From assembly GCF_900103585.1 (NCBI RefSeq), contig NZ_FNHV01000006.1:487695-551694 (forward strand): a stretch of 64,000 bases of DNA, written 5' to 3'. Within the stretch, counting starts at the first letter, position 1. The number at the start of each line of letters is the position of its first letter. The notes below the pieces were generated by a model, which was not told the origin of the DNA, searched no databases, and was given only the letters and a program-made list of their open reading frames with translations. This document shows positions 40,887 through 50,618 of this stretch, piece after piece. Origin of the DNA: Streptomyces sp. cf386. Lineage in GTDB: Bacteria; Actinomycetota; Actinomycetes; Streptomycetales; Streptomycetaceae. The position numbers were made by a program, and so were the translations under genes.

Positions 40887-42197
40887 ATGACGAACGACAA
40901 CAAGCCCGCAGGAAGCAGGCTGGGGCCGCGGTTGTGGCTGACCCCGGCAGTCATCGTCACCGTGGTCATGGCTGCCCTGGCAGCGTTGTATCTGGGGTCA
41001 ACGGTCAACTCCTCCAAAGACCTCAACGACTTTCCCGTAGCGGTCGTCAACGCCGATACCGGAGCCACCAACCCATCGGGGCAGCACATCAACGTCGGCG
41101 AGCAGATCTCCGACAGCCTGCGCAAGGGGGTCGATGACGACAAGTTCGATCTACGCTTCGTCAGCCTTGCCGCAGCGAAGGAGGACATGGGCAAGGGGAA
41201 GGTCTACGGCGCGATCGTTCTGCCCTCGGATCTGAGCAAGGAGCTGGTGGCTCTCACGGAGAGCGCGGCGACCGGTGGGGCCGCACAGCAGCCCGCGGTC
41301 ACCGTGTACACCAATCCCCTCGCGAACACTTCCAGCACGTCCGTCGTCAATTCCTTCGCTTCTCAGGCGCTTGCCGAGGCGAACCAGACCGTGGGCGAGC
41401 AGCTGCTCGCCACTGCGACACAGGCCGGAAACAAGGCGGCATCCGGCAGCCAGTCCGTCACAGGAACAGCACGCATCGTTCTGTCCGAACCGATGCCGGT
41501 GCATGTCACGCCGTTCAAGGAGGTTCCCGACGGGACCGGCGGCGGCCTCTCGGCCTTCTACTACGCCCTCCTGCTGGCGCTGGCCGGGTTCACGGGCTCC
41601 CTGATCGCCACCAATCTCGTCGACTCCCAGCTCGGTTTCACTCCGTCGGAGATCGGTCCGCTCTACCGCATGGAAAGCCACTCGGGTCGCAGCCGCCTGG
41701 CCACCCTTGTTTTGAAGTGGGGAATCATGACGGGTATCGCGGTGCTCGTCAGCAGTGTCTATCTGGGGATCGCGGACTGGATCGGCATGCCGCTGGACCA
41801 TCCAGGGGAGCTGTGGCTGTTCAGCGTGCTGAGCATCTCGGCCGTCGCAGTGGTTGCTCAGGCGATTCTCGCCCTGCTGGGCGGTCTGGGCATGGTGGTC
41901 AACCTCTTCCTCTTCATCGTGCTGTCGATCCCCAGCTCCGGGGGTACGACACCACTGGAAGCCATGCCCCCCTTCGTCCGCTTCCTCAGCTCGTTCGAAC
42001 CCATGCACCAGATCTATCTGGGTACGCGCTCGATCCTGTACTTCGGAGCCACCTGGGATTCGGGGCTGGCGCGTGCCGTGTTGGCCGCCGTGATCGCGCT
42101 TATCCTCGGCCTCCTCGTCGGGGCCTTGGGTACTCATGCCTACGACCTCAAGGGGCTGGCCAGGAAGCACAGCGCCCCTGCCGTCGCCGGGCAGTGA
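40887..42197 (+). CDS. YhgE/Pip-type (ABC-2-like) membrane protein
   Basis: A 436-residue protein from ATG 40887 with AAGGGA ten bases upstream. One N-terminal helix (AVIVTVVMAALAALYLG) leads into an outer domain starting DFPVAVVNADTGA, the hallmark of the YhgE/Pip family. Four to five C-terminal helices follow (YYALLLALAGFTGSLIA, MTGIAVLVSSVYLGIADWI, AILALLGGLGMVVNLFLFIV, VLAAVIALILGLLVGALG). Such proteins are export-type membrane components, often under an adjacent TetR repressor. Here the repressor is damaged, so the gene may be constitutive or controlled by the paralogous TetR. Confidence 0.88.
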   Translation: MTNDNKPAGSRLGPRLWLTPAVIVTVVMAALAALYLGSTVNSSKDLNDFPVAVVNADTGATNPSGQHINVGEQISDSLRKGVDDDKFDLRFVSLAAAKEDMGKGKVYGAIVLPSDLSKELVALTESAATGGAAQQPAVTVYTNPLANTSSTSVVNSFASQALAEANQTVGEQLLATATQAGNKAASGSQSVTGTARIVLSEPMPVHVTPFKEVPDGTGGGLSAFYYALLLALAGFTGSLIATNLVDSQLGFTPSEIGPLYRMESHSGRSRLATLVLKWGIMTGIAVLVSSVYLGIADWIGMPLDHPGELWLFSVLSISAVAVVAQAILALLGGLGMVVNLFLFIVLSIPSSGGTTPLEAMPPFVRFLSSFEPMHQIYLGTRSILYFGATWDSGLARAVLAAVIALILGLLVGALGTHAYDLKGLARKHSAPAVAGQ

Positions 42198-42211
42198 CGG
42201 ACAGACTCCGC

Positions 42212-42299
42212 TGGGGATGTTCCACAGCATCCCCATAGGCGCACCACGAGCGGCTGTTTAACTCGCCCGTCCCGGGCACTGCAACGTTGAGTGCCCGGG
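42212..42299. terminator. Two hairpins between convergent YhgE/Pip and TetR genes
   Basis: TGGGGATG/CATCCCCA (42212-42235) and a perfect 10-bp repeat CCCGGGCACT/AGTGCCCGGG (42271-42299) lie after the YhgE/Pip stop. The remaining bases to 42576 hold nothing I recognise. Confidence 0.65.
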
Positions 42300-42576
42300 G
42301 CAGACGGCTTTCCTCGCACAGGCACCGGTGGGCCGATTCGGCCGGCGCATTCGCCCTTGGCCGGGGCCGGCGGGTCGATCACGAGTCCCTGACAGCCTCG
42401 CAGGTAACGTCACGGCGGTATCCGCATCGTGATGGAGGGGTCTCGGCGGTCACCACCGGGACTCTCCAGCCACTGCACAAGATCACGCGCTCAGCACCAG
42501 CAGCTGTGGCACCGCCCCCTGCCGACCGAGATGACTCCGTAGGCGGGCGGCCTCAGGTTCGCATCGTCCTGGCTGG

Positions 42577-43266
42577 TCAGGCGTCGTCGCGCAGGTGGGC
42601 AAGCCCGCTGAGAAGGAGTTCGAGTCCGAAGGAGAATTCGTCCTCGATCGGAACGGGCATTGACGCGGCGACGGTGACGGTTGCCGGGAACAAGGCTGGA
42701 TCGACGCCCTGAAAGACGGCGGACACTTGTGCGTCGTCGAGTTGCCCGCCGCGGCCATGGCCGTTGACCTGTATGGCGAATCCGAGGACGTAGCGGGCGA
42801 GGGTGGCATAGGCGTGCGCGGCCAGTCGCGGCGGGAAGCCGCTGGCGAGCAGTGCCGCGACACAGTGCTCCCGCAGCGCCATGGCGTTCGGCCCCAGGGG
42901 AATCTCTTCGACCATCAGGCGCGCGGCGTTCCGGTGCCGTGCCAGGGCCTCGAACATGGTGTGCGCAACCGTCCGCAGCGCTTGCTGCCAGCCCATCGCG
43001 AGGAGTTCGTCGCCATTCAGCTCCACGGCGCCGAACATACGGTCCACGACATGGGCGACCAGCGCTGCCCGGTTGTCGAAATGCCGGTACAGCGTCGCCG
43101 TGCCCGAGCCCAGGCGCTGGGCCAGCGTCCGCATCGAGAGACCGTCGGCCCCTTCATCGTCCACGATCTGCAGTGCGGTAGAGACGATGCGCTCCAGCGG
43201 CACGGGCGGACGCCCCGGGCGCCGAGCCGATGCCGTGGTCGCCCGCGTAGGACCAGGTGCAGCCAC
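42577..43266 (-). CDS. TetR-family regulator with TetR_C-type effector domain
   Basis: A 229-residue protein from GTG 43266 (GAGGAGG ten bases upstream). The helix-turn-helix is SMRTLAQRLGSGTATLYRHF; the C-terminal part (WQQALRTVAHTMFEALARH onwards) fits the TetR class effector domain. It is convergent with the YhgE/Pip gene. Its target is not clear. Confidence 0.9.
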   Translation of the reverse strand: MAAPGPTRATTASARRPGRPPVPLERIVSTALQIVDDEGADGLSMRTLAQRLGSGTATLYRHFDNRAALVAHVVDRMFGAVELNGDELLAMGWQQALRTVAHTMFEALARHRNAARLMVEEIPLGPNAMALREHCVAALLASGFPPRLAAHAYATLARYVLGFAIQVNGHGRGGQLDDAQVSAVFQGVDPALFPATVTVAASMPVPIEDEFSFGLELLLSGLAHLRDDA

Positions 43267-43379
43267 TGAACGTCTACCTCCTCGGCCAGCACCATAACAG
43301 CAACACCGTATCCACTTTGGAGATCGCCGGTTGGGCTTGGAGCGGCGACGCCCCCTTCGATCAGCCCATCGACGACGGC

Positions 43380-43612
43380 CCCGGGTCCTCGGGGAGCTGG
43401 AGACCGCCGAGCCGGAGAGCACAGAGGCGGTCCGCGTCTTCATCGCGGCCCAGTGCAACGTCTCGCACGCGGCGGACCGGCTCTACGTACACCGCAATAC
43501 CCTGCTGCGCCGCCTCGCCCGTGCCGACCGGCACCTGCCGCGCCCGCTTGCGGCGAACGTCGTCGAGGTCGCTTCCGCCCTCGAGGTCCTGCGCCGGCGA
43601 GCTGGCTTCTGA
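43380..43612 (+). pseudogene. 3' fragment of a PucR-family regulator (HTH part)
   Basis: The frame ending at 43612 reads NVSHAADRLYVHRNTLLRRL, the C-terminal helix-turn-helix of PucR/CdaR regulators, preceded by LGELETAEPESTEAVRVFI. Nothing upstream on this strand encodes the rest of the protein. The matching N-terminal two thirds lie on the opposite strand at 43768-44537. Confidence 0.75.
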
Positions 43613-43767
43613 CGCGCGGGCGCATGCCAGGAATCCAACGGCCCCTTGACGCGGTCGGTGCCACTCGAAGTTCTGTTCTCGGCCAGTGTGGTGGGTATCG
43701 ACCTGGGCGCTGTCGGCTCAGACGGCAGGTTCATGCCCGAACCTGTCACGGGGCGAGGGCCGCCGTG

Positions 43768-44537
43768 AAACCCACAGTGGGATTGGCCGGTGCCGGAGTC
43801 CCCGATGAGCCCTGACGAAGTGGTCGGCACTCTCTGGGACGGCGGTCAGCAAGGTGACCAGCTCGACCTCGTCGTGCGTGGCGACCTGATGGGGAGAGGA
43901 CAGACGTGCGAGCATCCGCTGGACAGCGAGGGCGTCGAGATGGCCGCGCCGGAAACCGTCGACGCCGTCGCCGGTCGAGCCGACGGCGATCCGAACGTCC
44001 GGGACTTCGGCGGCGCGGGCACGCAGCAGCTCCGGCTCGGGGCGGCCGTGCACCCAGACCCATCGGGTCGCGGCGCCGGCGAGGACGGTGAGGCACCGCT
44101 GGTCGCCAGCGACGGCGGCGACCAACTCGGCGGCCCGGTCGACAGCGCCGAGGTCGGCGTCCGGTCTGTCGTTCCACACGACCACCGCTGTGTGCTCGCC
44201 CGCGAGCCGGTAGCCGATGCGCTGCTCGGCACGCGGCCGGAATCGGGGCGTCGTCGAGGAGCAGGCTGGCCGTCTCCAGCCGCTCCGCGTGGCTGCCCGA
44301 GGTGAGACCCTCGCGCTCACGCGCGATGTGCTCGGCGATCGCGGCCATGGTGTCGGCGACGAACGCCGAGATCGAGCGGGACGAGACGTCAAGCAACTCA
44401 CGCAGTTCGGTCGGATCGGAAGTGAGGCTGAAACAGATCTCCGTCCACCGCAGCAGCGCCACCGCCTGCCCGGTGGGCGCCCCGGCCAACCTCTTGACGA
44501 AGGAGTCCTTCGAGCCGAGATCCTGAGCCGTCGTCAC
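43768..44537 (-). pseudogene. PucR-family regulator, 5' part, frameshifted and truncated
   Basis: From GTG 44537 the first frame gives a PucR-like N-terminus to about 44240 (TEICFSLTSDPTELRELLDV). Similarity then continues in another frame (AEQRIGYRLAGEHTAVVVW to VELVTLLTAVPESADHFVRA) until about 43795. The DNA-binding end is missing. A frameshift plus truncation makes it non-functional. Confidence 0.7.
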
Positions 44538-44709
44538 TGCCGGGCGGGTGCGGTCAGCAAGCCATGACGAGTGGCTCCTCGAGCCACGTCAGGCACCCTG
44601 CCCCGGCCGAACTGTACAAAGTGACGCAGCATTGCCTCAGCCGACGCTGCGCACTGGTCGCCGGGCCCGTTGTTCCGTACTGCAGCGCCGGCTACCCCGT
44701 CGCAGTGCC
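44538..44709. other. Short gap
   Basis: No gene recognised between the PucR remnant and the TetR gene. Confidence 0.4.
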
Positions 44710-45297
44710 TCAATCACCCGTGCCGGCATCGCCGTTGCTCCTGTGGCCCAGTGCGCCAAGGCCCGCGGCAATCACCACATCGGTGCGCTCGGTCCACCTG
44801 GCCTCACGGTTCGCCATCATCGTGACGGTCACAGCACCGATCGCGGACACCACCCGCACATGCCGTTCCTCATCAGTCCAGACATCGGGATCGAAGGCTT
44901 CCATCAACATGCGCTGCGCCCCGGAGAGGCGCTGCATGATCTCGGGCTCTCGCGTCAGCCAGAAGGCGCCGACGATGAGCGCACCAGTCCCCGGCCACTC
45001 CTCGATCAGCTCGACCAGTGCACCGAGCAGGGCGGCGTCCCGCTCGAGCCCGACCGGGAGGCCCTCACCCGCAGCCGCCACTCGTGCGGCATGTTCCTCC
45101 GCGCGAGCCACCACGGCGTCCTGGATCCGCTCCTTCGAGCCAAAGCGCTTCAGCACAGCCGCCTTGGAGTAGCCGGCACCATCAGCGATCGCCTGCACGG
45201 GGCCCTGAGCGAACCCGTGCCGCGCAAAGACGAAGGCCGCCACGTCGATCAGGGCACGATCGATCTCCTCGCTGGTGGGCCTCACAGATGACTTCAT
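44710..45297 (-). CDS. TetR-family regulator
   Basis: A 195-residue TetR protein from ATG 45297. The N-terminal domain carries EIDRALIDVAAFVFARHG and GYSKAAVLKRFGSKERI as the recognition region. It is the intact paralogue of the deleted copy at 40465-40812. A perfect 12-bp inverted repeat lies 13 bases upstream of its ATG, so autoregulation is likely. Its operator resembles the one before the YhgE/Pip gene, so it may act there too. Confidence 0.9.
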   Translation of the reverse strand: MKSSVRPTSEEIDRALIDVAAFVFARHGFAQGPVQAIADGAGYSKAAVLKRFGSKERIQDAVVARAEEHAARVAAAGEGLPVGLERDAALLGALVELIEEWPGTGALIVGAFWLTREPEIMQRLSGAQRMLMEAFDPDVWTDEERHVRVVSAIGAVTVTMMANREARWTERTDVVIAAGLGALGHRSNGDAGTGD

Positions 45298-45309
45298 GAC
45301 CAAAGGTTA

Positions 45310-45338
45310 CCGTTTCGGTCAGCAAGTGACCGAAACGG
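45310..45338. promoter_or_regulatory. Palindromic TetR operator
   Basis: CCGTTTCGGTCA (45310-45321) and TGACCGAAACGG (45327-45338) form a perfect 12-bp inverted repeat around GCAAG, just upstream of the TetR start. No intact divergent gene follows on the plus strand. Confidence 0.75.
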
Positions 45339-45342
45339 CAAC

Positions 45343-46019
45343 ACCGCCCTTCCTCCACATCACGGTCCCCATCGGGGATGTCACGGACCAGGACGATCTC
45401 AAGCGCGCGATCCAAGCGAGCCGCACGGCCATCTCCGCACCCGACCCCAGCAACAACTTCAAGTCCATCCCGGTCGCACGGAGCGCCGCCGCGCCCCTCC
45501 CGGCACTGCCCGAGCGGGCGCGCCCCCAAAGGACCCGCGGCAGCCGTAGGCGTCAGCGGACACGGCAACCGAGCACACTCTCCCCCTGATCTCGCCCACC
45601 ACAGCGATCGCACGGCGGCCAGGGCTGCGGCCGGAAGGAAACCTCGCCGCGGAGGAGCGCTCCCCCGGAAGACGCAGAACAACCGCACCCCAGGTGCCTT
45701 CACTGCGAACGTGAGCTCCACGTACGTCTCACGGACAGCGTCGACGCCCCTGGACCACATGGACCTGACCTGCGCGAACGCGCGTGCCCTGGAATCCCCG
45801 GACGCCAGAAGACGGTGCGGACTACCTGCGCCAAGTGGTACCAGCCTCACTGTTCGCAACGATGAGCGAGTGATGCACCTGCAAGTGGAGTCGCCTGATC
45901 TCGCGGCGGCTCACATAGTCGACTCGTCTCTTCCGGGAGCAATTATCAAGAGTTGTGGGTGAGTTGACTTCAGCTTCTGTTGTGGTGGTTCAGGCCGGTC
46001 CCCGCCCCATCGGTGCCGT
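45343..46019. other. Non-coding or decayed stretch
   Basis: No convincing gene in 680 bases. A minus-strand run near 45650-45760 (RETYVELTFAVKAPGVRLFC) faintly recalls RelE/HigB toxins, but the frame is not bounded like a gene. The lost target of the TetR operator may have been here. Confidence 0.4.
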
Positions 46020-46685
46020 AAGGCGCCACCGCACTCCATCATCACCGCCCAAGGCGAAAGTGTCGGATTCCTCGTCCTTCAAGAACAGGACCGCAGTGAA
46101 CACGTCCCCACAGACAAGGAACTCGCCGACGCCAAGAAGTACTCATGGATGCGCATCGCCCGCTTCGACTACACCCCTTCCAGCCGCCTGCGTTTCATGC
46201 TCTGCGGCGGCAACCCGCACCGCGCCAGCGAATGGACCGACCTCCCCGACCGGCCGCTGGAAGACCAACTCGCCGAGATCGTGCAAGAGATCGGTCTTCG
46301 CGGCGAAGCCGCGGAACGCAAACGCCTTGCAGACCAGCAAGCCAGAGAGGTGCAGCAAAAGCGCTGGGAAACCGCCATGCAGGAAGCCCGCGCAGCCTAC
46401 GCCCACGCCTATCGCGTCAAACACCTCGGAGAACAGGCAGACGCCTGGCACCAGGTCAACCACCTGACCGAATACGTCACAGCAGTACGCGACCACGCCA
46501 CATCACTGCCGCCCGGGCAGGAGCGGACCGAGATCGAGGCGTGGCTCGCATTCGCGGACGCGCACCTCAAACACCTCGCCGCATCGGTCTCAGCACCGAA
46601 ACTGCCCACACCGCCGAAGCCCAGCGGCGACGACCTCAAGCCCTTCCTCGGCCACTGGAGCCCCTACGGGCCCCGCTCCTACTGA
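46020..46685 (+). pseudogene. 5'-truncated mobile-element-type hypothetical protein
   Basis: The first ATG in frame is 46149 (178 codons, ending HWSPYGPRSY), but good coding sequence continues upstream of it without a start (HSIITAQGESVGFLVLQEQD, then KELADAKKYSWMRIARFDYT). The N-terminus is therefore missing. The centre is a long charged helix (ERKRLADQQAREVQQKRWET). It resembles hypothetical proteins common on Streptomyces integrative elements. Function unknown. Confidence 0.55.
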
Positions 46686-46744
46686 GCCTGGCTCCGCCCG
46701 CGGCCTAAGGAACGCGCCAAGAGGCGGAAGGGCGGCAACATAGC

Positions 46745-46778
46745 GGCGGATCGCCGGTTACCGAACCGGTGATCCGCC
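46745..46778. terminator. 15-bp hairpin
   Basis: Arms 46745-46759 and 46764-46778 pair with one wobble around ACCG. It lies between the truncated gene (+) and the toxin gene end (-) and could serve both. Confidence 0.6.
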
Positions 46779-46845
46779 GAATACTTGGAGCTCCACCGCC
46801 ACTCACTGACCAACCGCCGAAAGACAGAAAGCGGACCAGGGGAGC

Positions 46846-47259
46846 TCACACCGCCACGAGCCGGACCCGCTCGCCGCAGAGCTTGGCCATGTCGTCGATA
46901 TCGGACGTCAGCATGACCACAGGGCGGTGCTGTCGCAGCGCGGCCTCAGCGACCGCCGCGTCGATCGCGTACTTGTGCCCGTGCAACCCGGCATTCATCA
47001 GCAACTTCGAGGCCGCCCTCGCCTCCTCATCGCCCACAGGGACGACTCGCAGCCCGGACAGCACCCAGTTCAGGCGGGACTTGTTCGTACGCGAGTGGAC
47101 GGCCTCGATGATGGTGAGCGCACTGATCACGACCTCCATGCCGCGCGAGCGTGCCTCCGCGATCAGAGCCACCGCTTGCTCGTCGTCGGCGAGCAGCTTC
47201 GAGAGTCCCTCGCTGTCGAGGACCAGCGTCCCCTCGTGACTCAGCCTGCGGCGGGCCAC
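46846..47259 (-). CDS. PIN-domain ribonuclease toxin (VapC-like)
   Basis: A 137-residue PIN protein with the acidic residues in LVLDSEGLSKL, TIIEAVHS, KYAIDAAVAEAA and LTSDIDDM. GTG 47259 overlaps the antitoxin stop by 19 bases and has GAGGAGG four bases upstream, within the antitoxin gene. VapC toxins cleave RNA and are held inactive by the partner. Its place at the right end of the putative island fits a stabilising module. Confidence 0.85.
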   Translation of the reverse strand: MARRRLSHEGTLVLDSEGLSKLLADDEQAVALIAEARSRGMEVVISALTIIEAVHSRTNKSRLNWVLSGLRVVPVGDEEARAASKLLMNAGLHGHKYAIDAAVAEAALRQHRPVVMLTSDIDDMAKLCGERVRLVAV

Positions 47260-47525
47260 TCGGCCTCCTCGGCGAACACCTCGTCGAAGACCTGCCGCGC
47301 CCGCTGCCGGGCCTGCTCGGAGACCGCCCCCTTGCGGCTCTCGTAGTCCGCCAGATACTCGTCCAGGACCTGCCCGCGCAGCTCACGCTCGACCGCCTCG
47401 GCGATGAACGCGGAGAACTCCCGCTTGCCCACCCGAGCCCGAATCGCCTCCGCGGTCCCCTCCGGCAGCGACAAGCTCACTCGCGTCGCCGGCCCTTCCC
47501 CGATGCCGTACGTCGTCTCAGCCAT
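47241..47525 (-). CDS. Ribbon-helix-helix antitoxin (VapB-like)
   Basis: A 94-residue protein with an N-terminal RHH-type segment (TRVSLSLPEGTAEAIRARVG, then REFSAFIAEAVEREL) and an acidic C-terminal tail ending VFDEVFAEEAEWPAAG. It is directly upstream of, and overlaps, the PIN toxin. It should neutralise the toxin and autoregulate the pair. Confidence 0.82.
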   Translation of the reverse strand: MAETTYGIGEGPATRVSLSLPEGTAEAIRARVGKREFSAFIAEAVERELRGQVLDEYLADYESRKGAVSEQARQRARQVFDEVFAEEAEWPAAG

Positions 47526-47604
47526 ACCCCGAGTGTGTCAAACGAGTAGGAAAAGCGCCACGCCCGCACTACCTTCACACTCGGCCAGCGCCCCGCTCGC
47601 ACAA

Positions 47605-47643
47605 ATCCCAGCACGGGCATCCCCATCCCATCCCAGCACGGGA
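47605..47643. repeat. ATCCCAGCAC repeats inside the right island end
   Basis: ATCCCAGCACGGGC (47605-47618) and ATCCCAGCACGGGA (47630-47643) are 25 bp apart and match the repeats at 28934-28958. Presence at both ends suggests recombinase arm sites or an element-borne repeat. Confidence 0.6.
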
Positions 47644-47650
47644 AAAACCA

Positions 47651-47678
47651 AGGGCCCGACCCCGAAGAGTCGGACCCT
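47651..47678 (-). terminator. Terminator of ychF
   Basis: A 10-bp stem with one mismatch (47651-47660 / 47669-47678), followed on the minus strand by GGTTTTT. A proper intrinsic terminator, 50 bases beyond the ychF stop. Confidence 0.75.
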
Positions 47679-47727
47679 CTCTGACCTGCATGTTCGCCAG
47701 ATCAACGACGTGGTGATATATCAGCCG

Positions 47728-48816
<1,089 letters not shown>

Positions 48817-49136
48817 GTTGCGACTTCCCGTACGTGAGAGGACAAGGGCTGATGGGATGGGCTGGGCTGGGCCCGGTCCTTCTTCGATCTTCGGTGCGGA
48901 CGGATCTTCGTCGCAGACAGATCTTCGATGCAGACGCACGGGCCGATCCACCAGTCTACGGCGTACCCGGCCCGACCCCGGCGCCCTATCGAACACCTGG
49001 CCAAGGTCGGCCCCAAGGTGTGTCTGACGGGCGATTCAGCACATAAACCGACCTAGGTTGGAGCAGTGGAGCAAGACAGGGCGCGACCTGCCGGGTCGCG
49101 TCGGGTGAGGGCGGATTCCCAGCGGACGGGGGCAGC

Positions 49137-49796
49137 GTGGAGCGGGGCGAAGGTCGTAGGGGGCGCGGCGAGGGCGGGTTCGTCCGCAGCGACGGCGGAT
49201 TCGTCCGCGGTGAGGGCGGTTCCGCTCGGTCCGCCTGGCCTGCCCGGTCGTCCCGATCTGCCGCGGCCCGGTCGTCCGGGGCCCGGCTCGCCTCCCGGGC
49301 CACCCGGCCCGTCGCCCAGCGCCGCCCGGTTTCGGGTACGGCCCCGGCGGCAGCGGCCGTACGTCGGCCCGGTCCCTCCCCCGCGCCGCAGCCGCTACGG
49401 CGGTTTCCCAACCCCCGGCTCACCGGCCTGGGCAGCGGGCTGTTCTGCATGGCCGTGATGGTGCTGCTCGGCTACCTGGACGCGCTGCTCTTCGGGGCGT
49501 CGCTCACGGTGTACAGCGTGCTGTTCCTGCCGGTGTGTGTGCTGACCGCCGTGTGGGTGCGCAGGGGCGACCTGGTGAGTGCGCCGGTCGTCCTGCCGAT
49601 CGCGTTCGCCGTGGGGCTGGTTCCGGTGGCCGACAACGGCGGGGGAATCAGCGGCCATCTGATGGGCATCTTCACCGCCCTCGCCACCCAGGCCGGATGG
49701 CTGTACGGGGGGACGCTGATCGCCGGTGCCATCGTGACCGTACGAAAGGTGCGCCTGATCGCACGCAGGGCTGCGGCCCGCCGCCGGTCGCCGTGA
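49137..49796 (+). CDS. DUF6542 membrane protein
   Basis: A 219-residue protein, GTG start. The first ~90 residues are disordered and Arg/Gly/Ser-rich, with a GGFVRSDGGFVRGEGG repeat. Four hydrophobic segments follow (SGLFCMAVMVLLGYLDALLF, LTVYSVLFLPVCVLTAVW, APVVLPIAFAVGLVPV, GWLYGGTLIAGAIVTV). DUF6542 is confined to actinomycetes; function unknown. It is divergent from ychF, as in other streptomycetes. Confidence 0.82.
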   Translation: MERGEGRRGRGEGGFVRSDGGFVRGEGGSARSAWPARSSRSAAARSSGARLASRATRPVAQRRPVSGTAPAAAAVRRPGPSPAPQPLRRFPNPRLTGLGSGLFCMAVMVLLGYLDALLFGASLTVYSVLFLPVCVLTAVWVRRGDLVSAPVVLPIAFAVGLVPVADNGGGISGHLMGIFTALATQAGWLYGGTLIAGAIVTVRKVRLIARRAAARRRSP

Positions 49797-49839
49797 CCGC
49801 CGGCCGGCCGTGTCCGCACAGCGGCCCCCGGCCGTCCTG

Positions 49840-50589
49840 CTAGCGGTCCCGCTCCGCCGCGTGCATCGCGGCCCCTACGATCCCCGCGTTGTTCTGCAGC
49901 TGGGCCGGGACGATCTCCGCCTTGATGCCCTCGATGTAGTGCAGGAACTTGTGGGACTTCCGGCTCACGCCGCCGCCGATGATGAACAGCTCCGGGGAGA
50001 ACAGCATCTCGACATGGGCGAGGTACTTCTGGACGCGGCGGGCCCAGTGCTCCCAGGTCAGCTCCTCGTCCTCCTTGGCCTTGCTGGAGGCCTTCTTCTC
50101 GGCGTCGTGGCCGTGCAGTTCGAGGTGGCCCAGCTCGGTGTTGGGGACCAGGGCGCCGTTGAGGAACAGCGCGCTGCCGATGCCCGTGCCGAACGTGAGG
50201 AGGATCACGGTGCCCCGGCGGTCGCGGCCCGCGCCGAAGTGCATCTCGGCGACTCCGGCCGCGTCCGCGTCGTTGACCACCGTCACCGGGTGGCCGCCGA
50301 GACGGTCGCTGAACAACGCGCGCGCGTCGGTGTCGATCCAGCTCTTGTCGACGTTCGCCGCCGTGCGGATCGTGGATCCGTCGGTGACCACGCCGGGGAA
50401 GGTGAGCCCGACCGGCCCGGTCCAGCCGTAGTGCTCGACGACCTCCTTCACACCGTCGGCCACCCCGTCGGGCGTGGCCGGGTGCGGAGTGAGCACCTTG
50501 AAGCGCTCCTGAGCGAGGTCGCCCTTGTCCAGGTCCACCGGGGCGCCCTTGATCCCGGATCCACCGATGTCCAAACCGAAGATCTGCAT
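49840..50589 (-). CDS. ppgK: Polyphosphate glucokinase
   Basis: A 249-residue ROK-type kinase phosphorylating glucose with polyphosphate or ATP. It has the phosphate loop FGLDIGGSGIKGA, the catalytic region VNDADAAGVAEM, the second phosphate loop LTFGTGIGSALF and LGHLELHGHDAEK. The length and the C-terminal FIIGGGVSRKSHKFL match actinobacterial PpgK. Confidence 0.95.
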   Translation of the reverse strand: MQIFGLDIGGSGIKGAPVDLDKGDLAQERFKVLTPHPATPDGVADGVKEVVEHYGWTGPVGLTFPGVVTDGSTIRTAANVDKSWIDTDARALFSDRLGGHPVTVVNDADAAGVAEMHFGAGRDRRGTVILLTFGTGIGSALFLNGALVPNTELGHLELHGHDAEKKASSKAKEDEELTWEHWARRVQKYLAHVEMLFSPELFIIGGGVSRKSHKFLHYIEGIKAEIVPAQLQNNAGIVGAAMHAAERDR

Positions 50590-50618
50590 GGCTCTACGTT
50601 ACGACGGAGGACTGACAG

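Noticed and set aside
45650..45860. RelE/HigB-type toxin on the minus strand
   Set aside because: Only a faint resemblance over about 30 residues, no bounded gene and no antitoxin partner.
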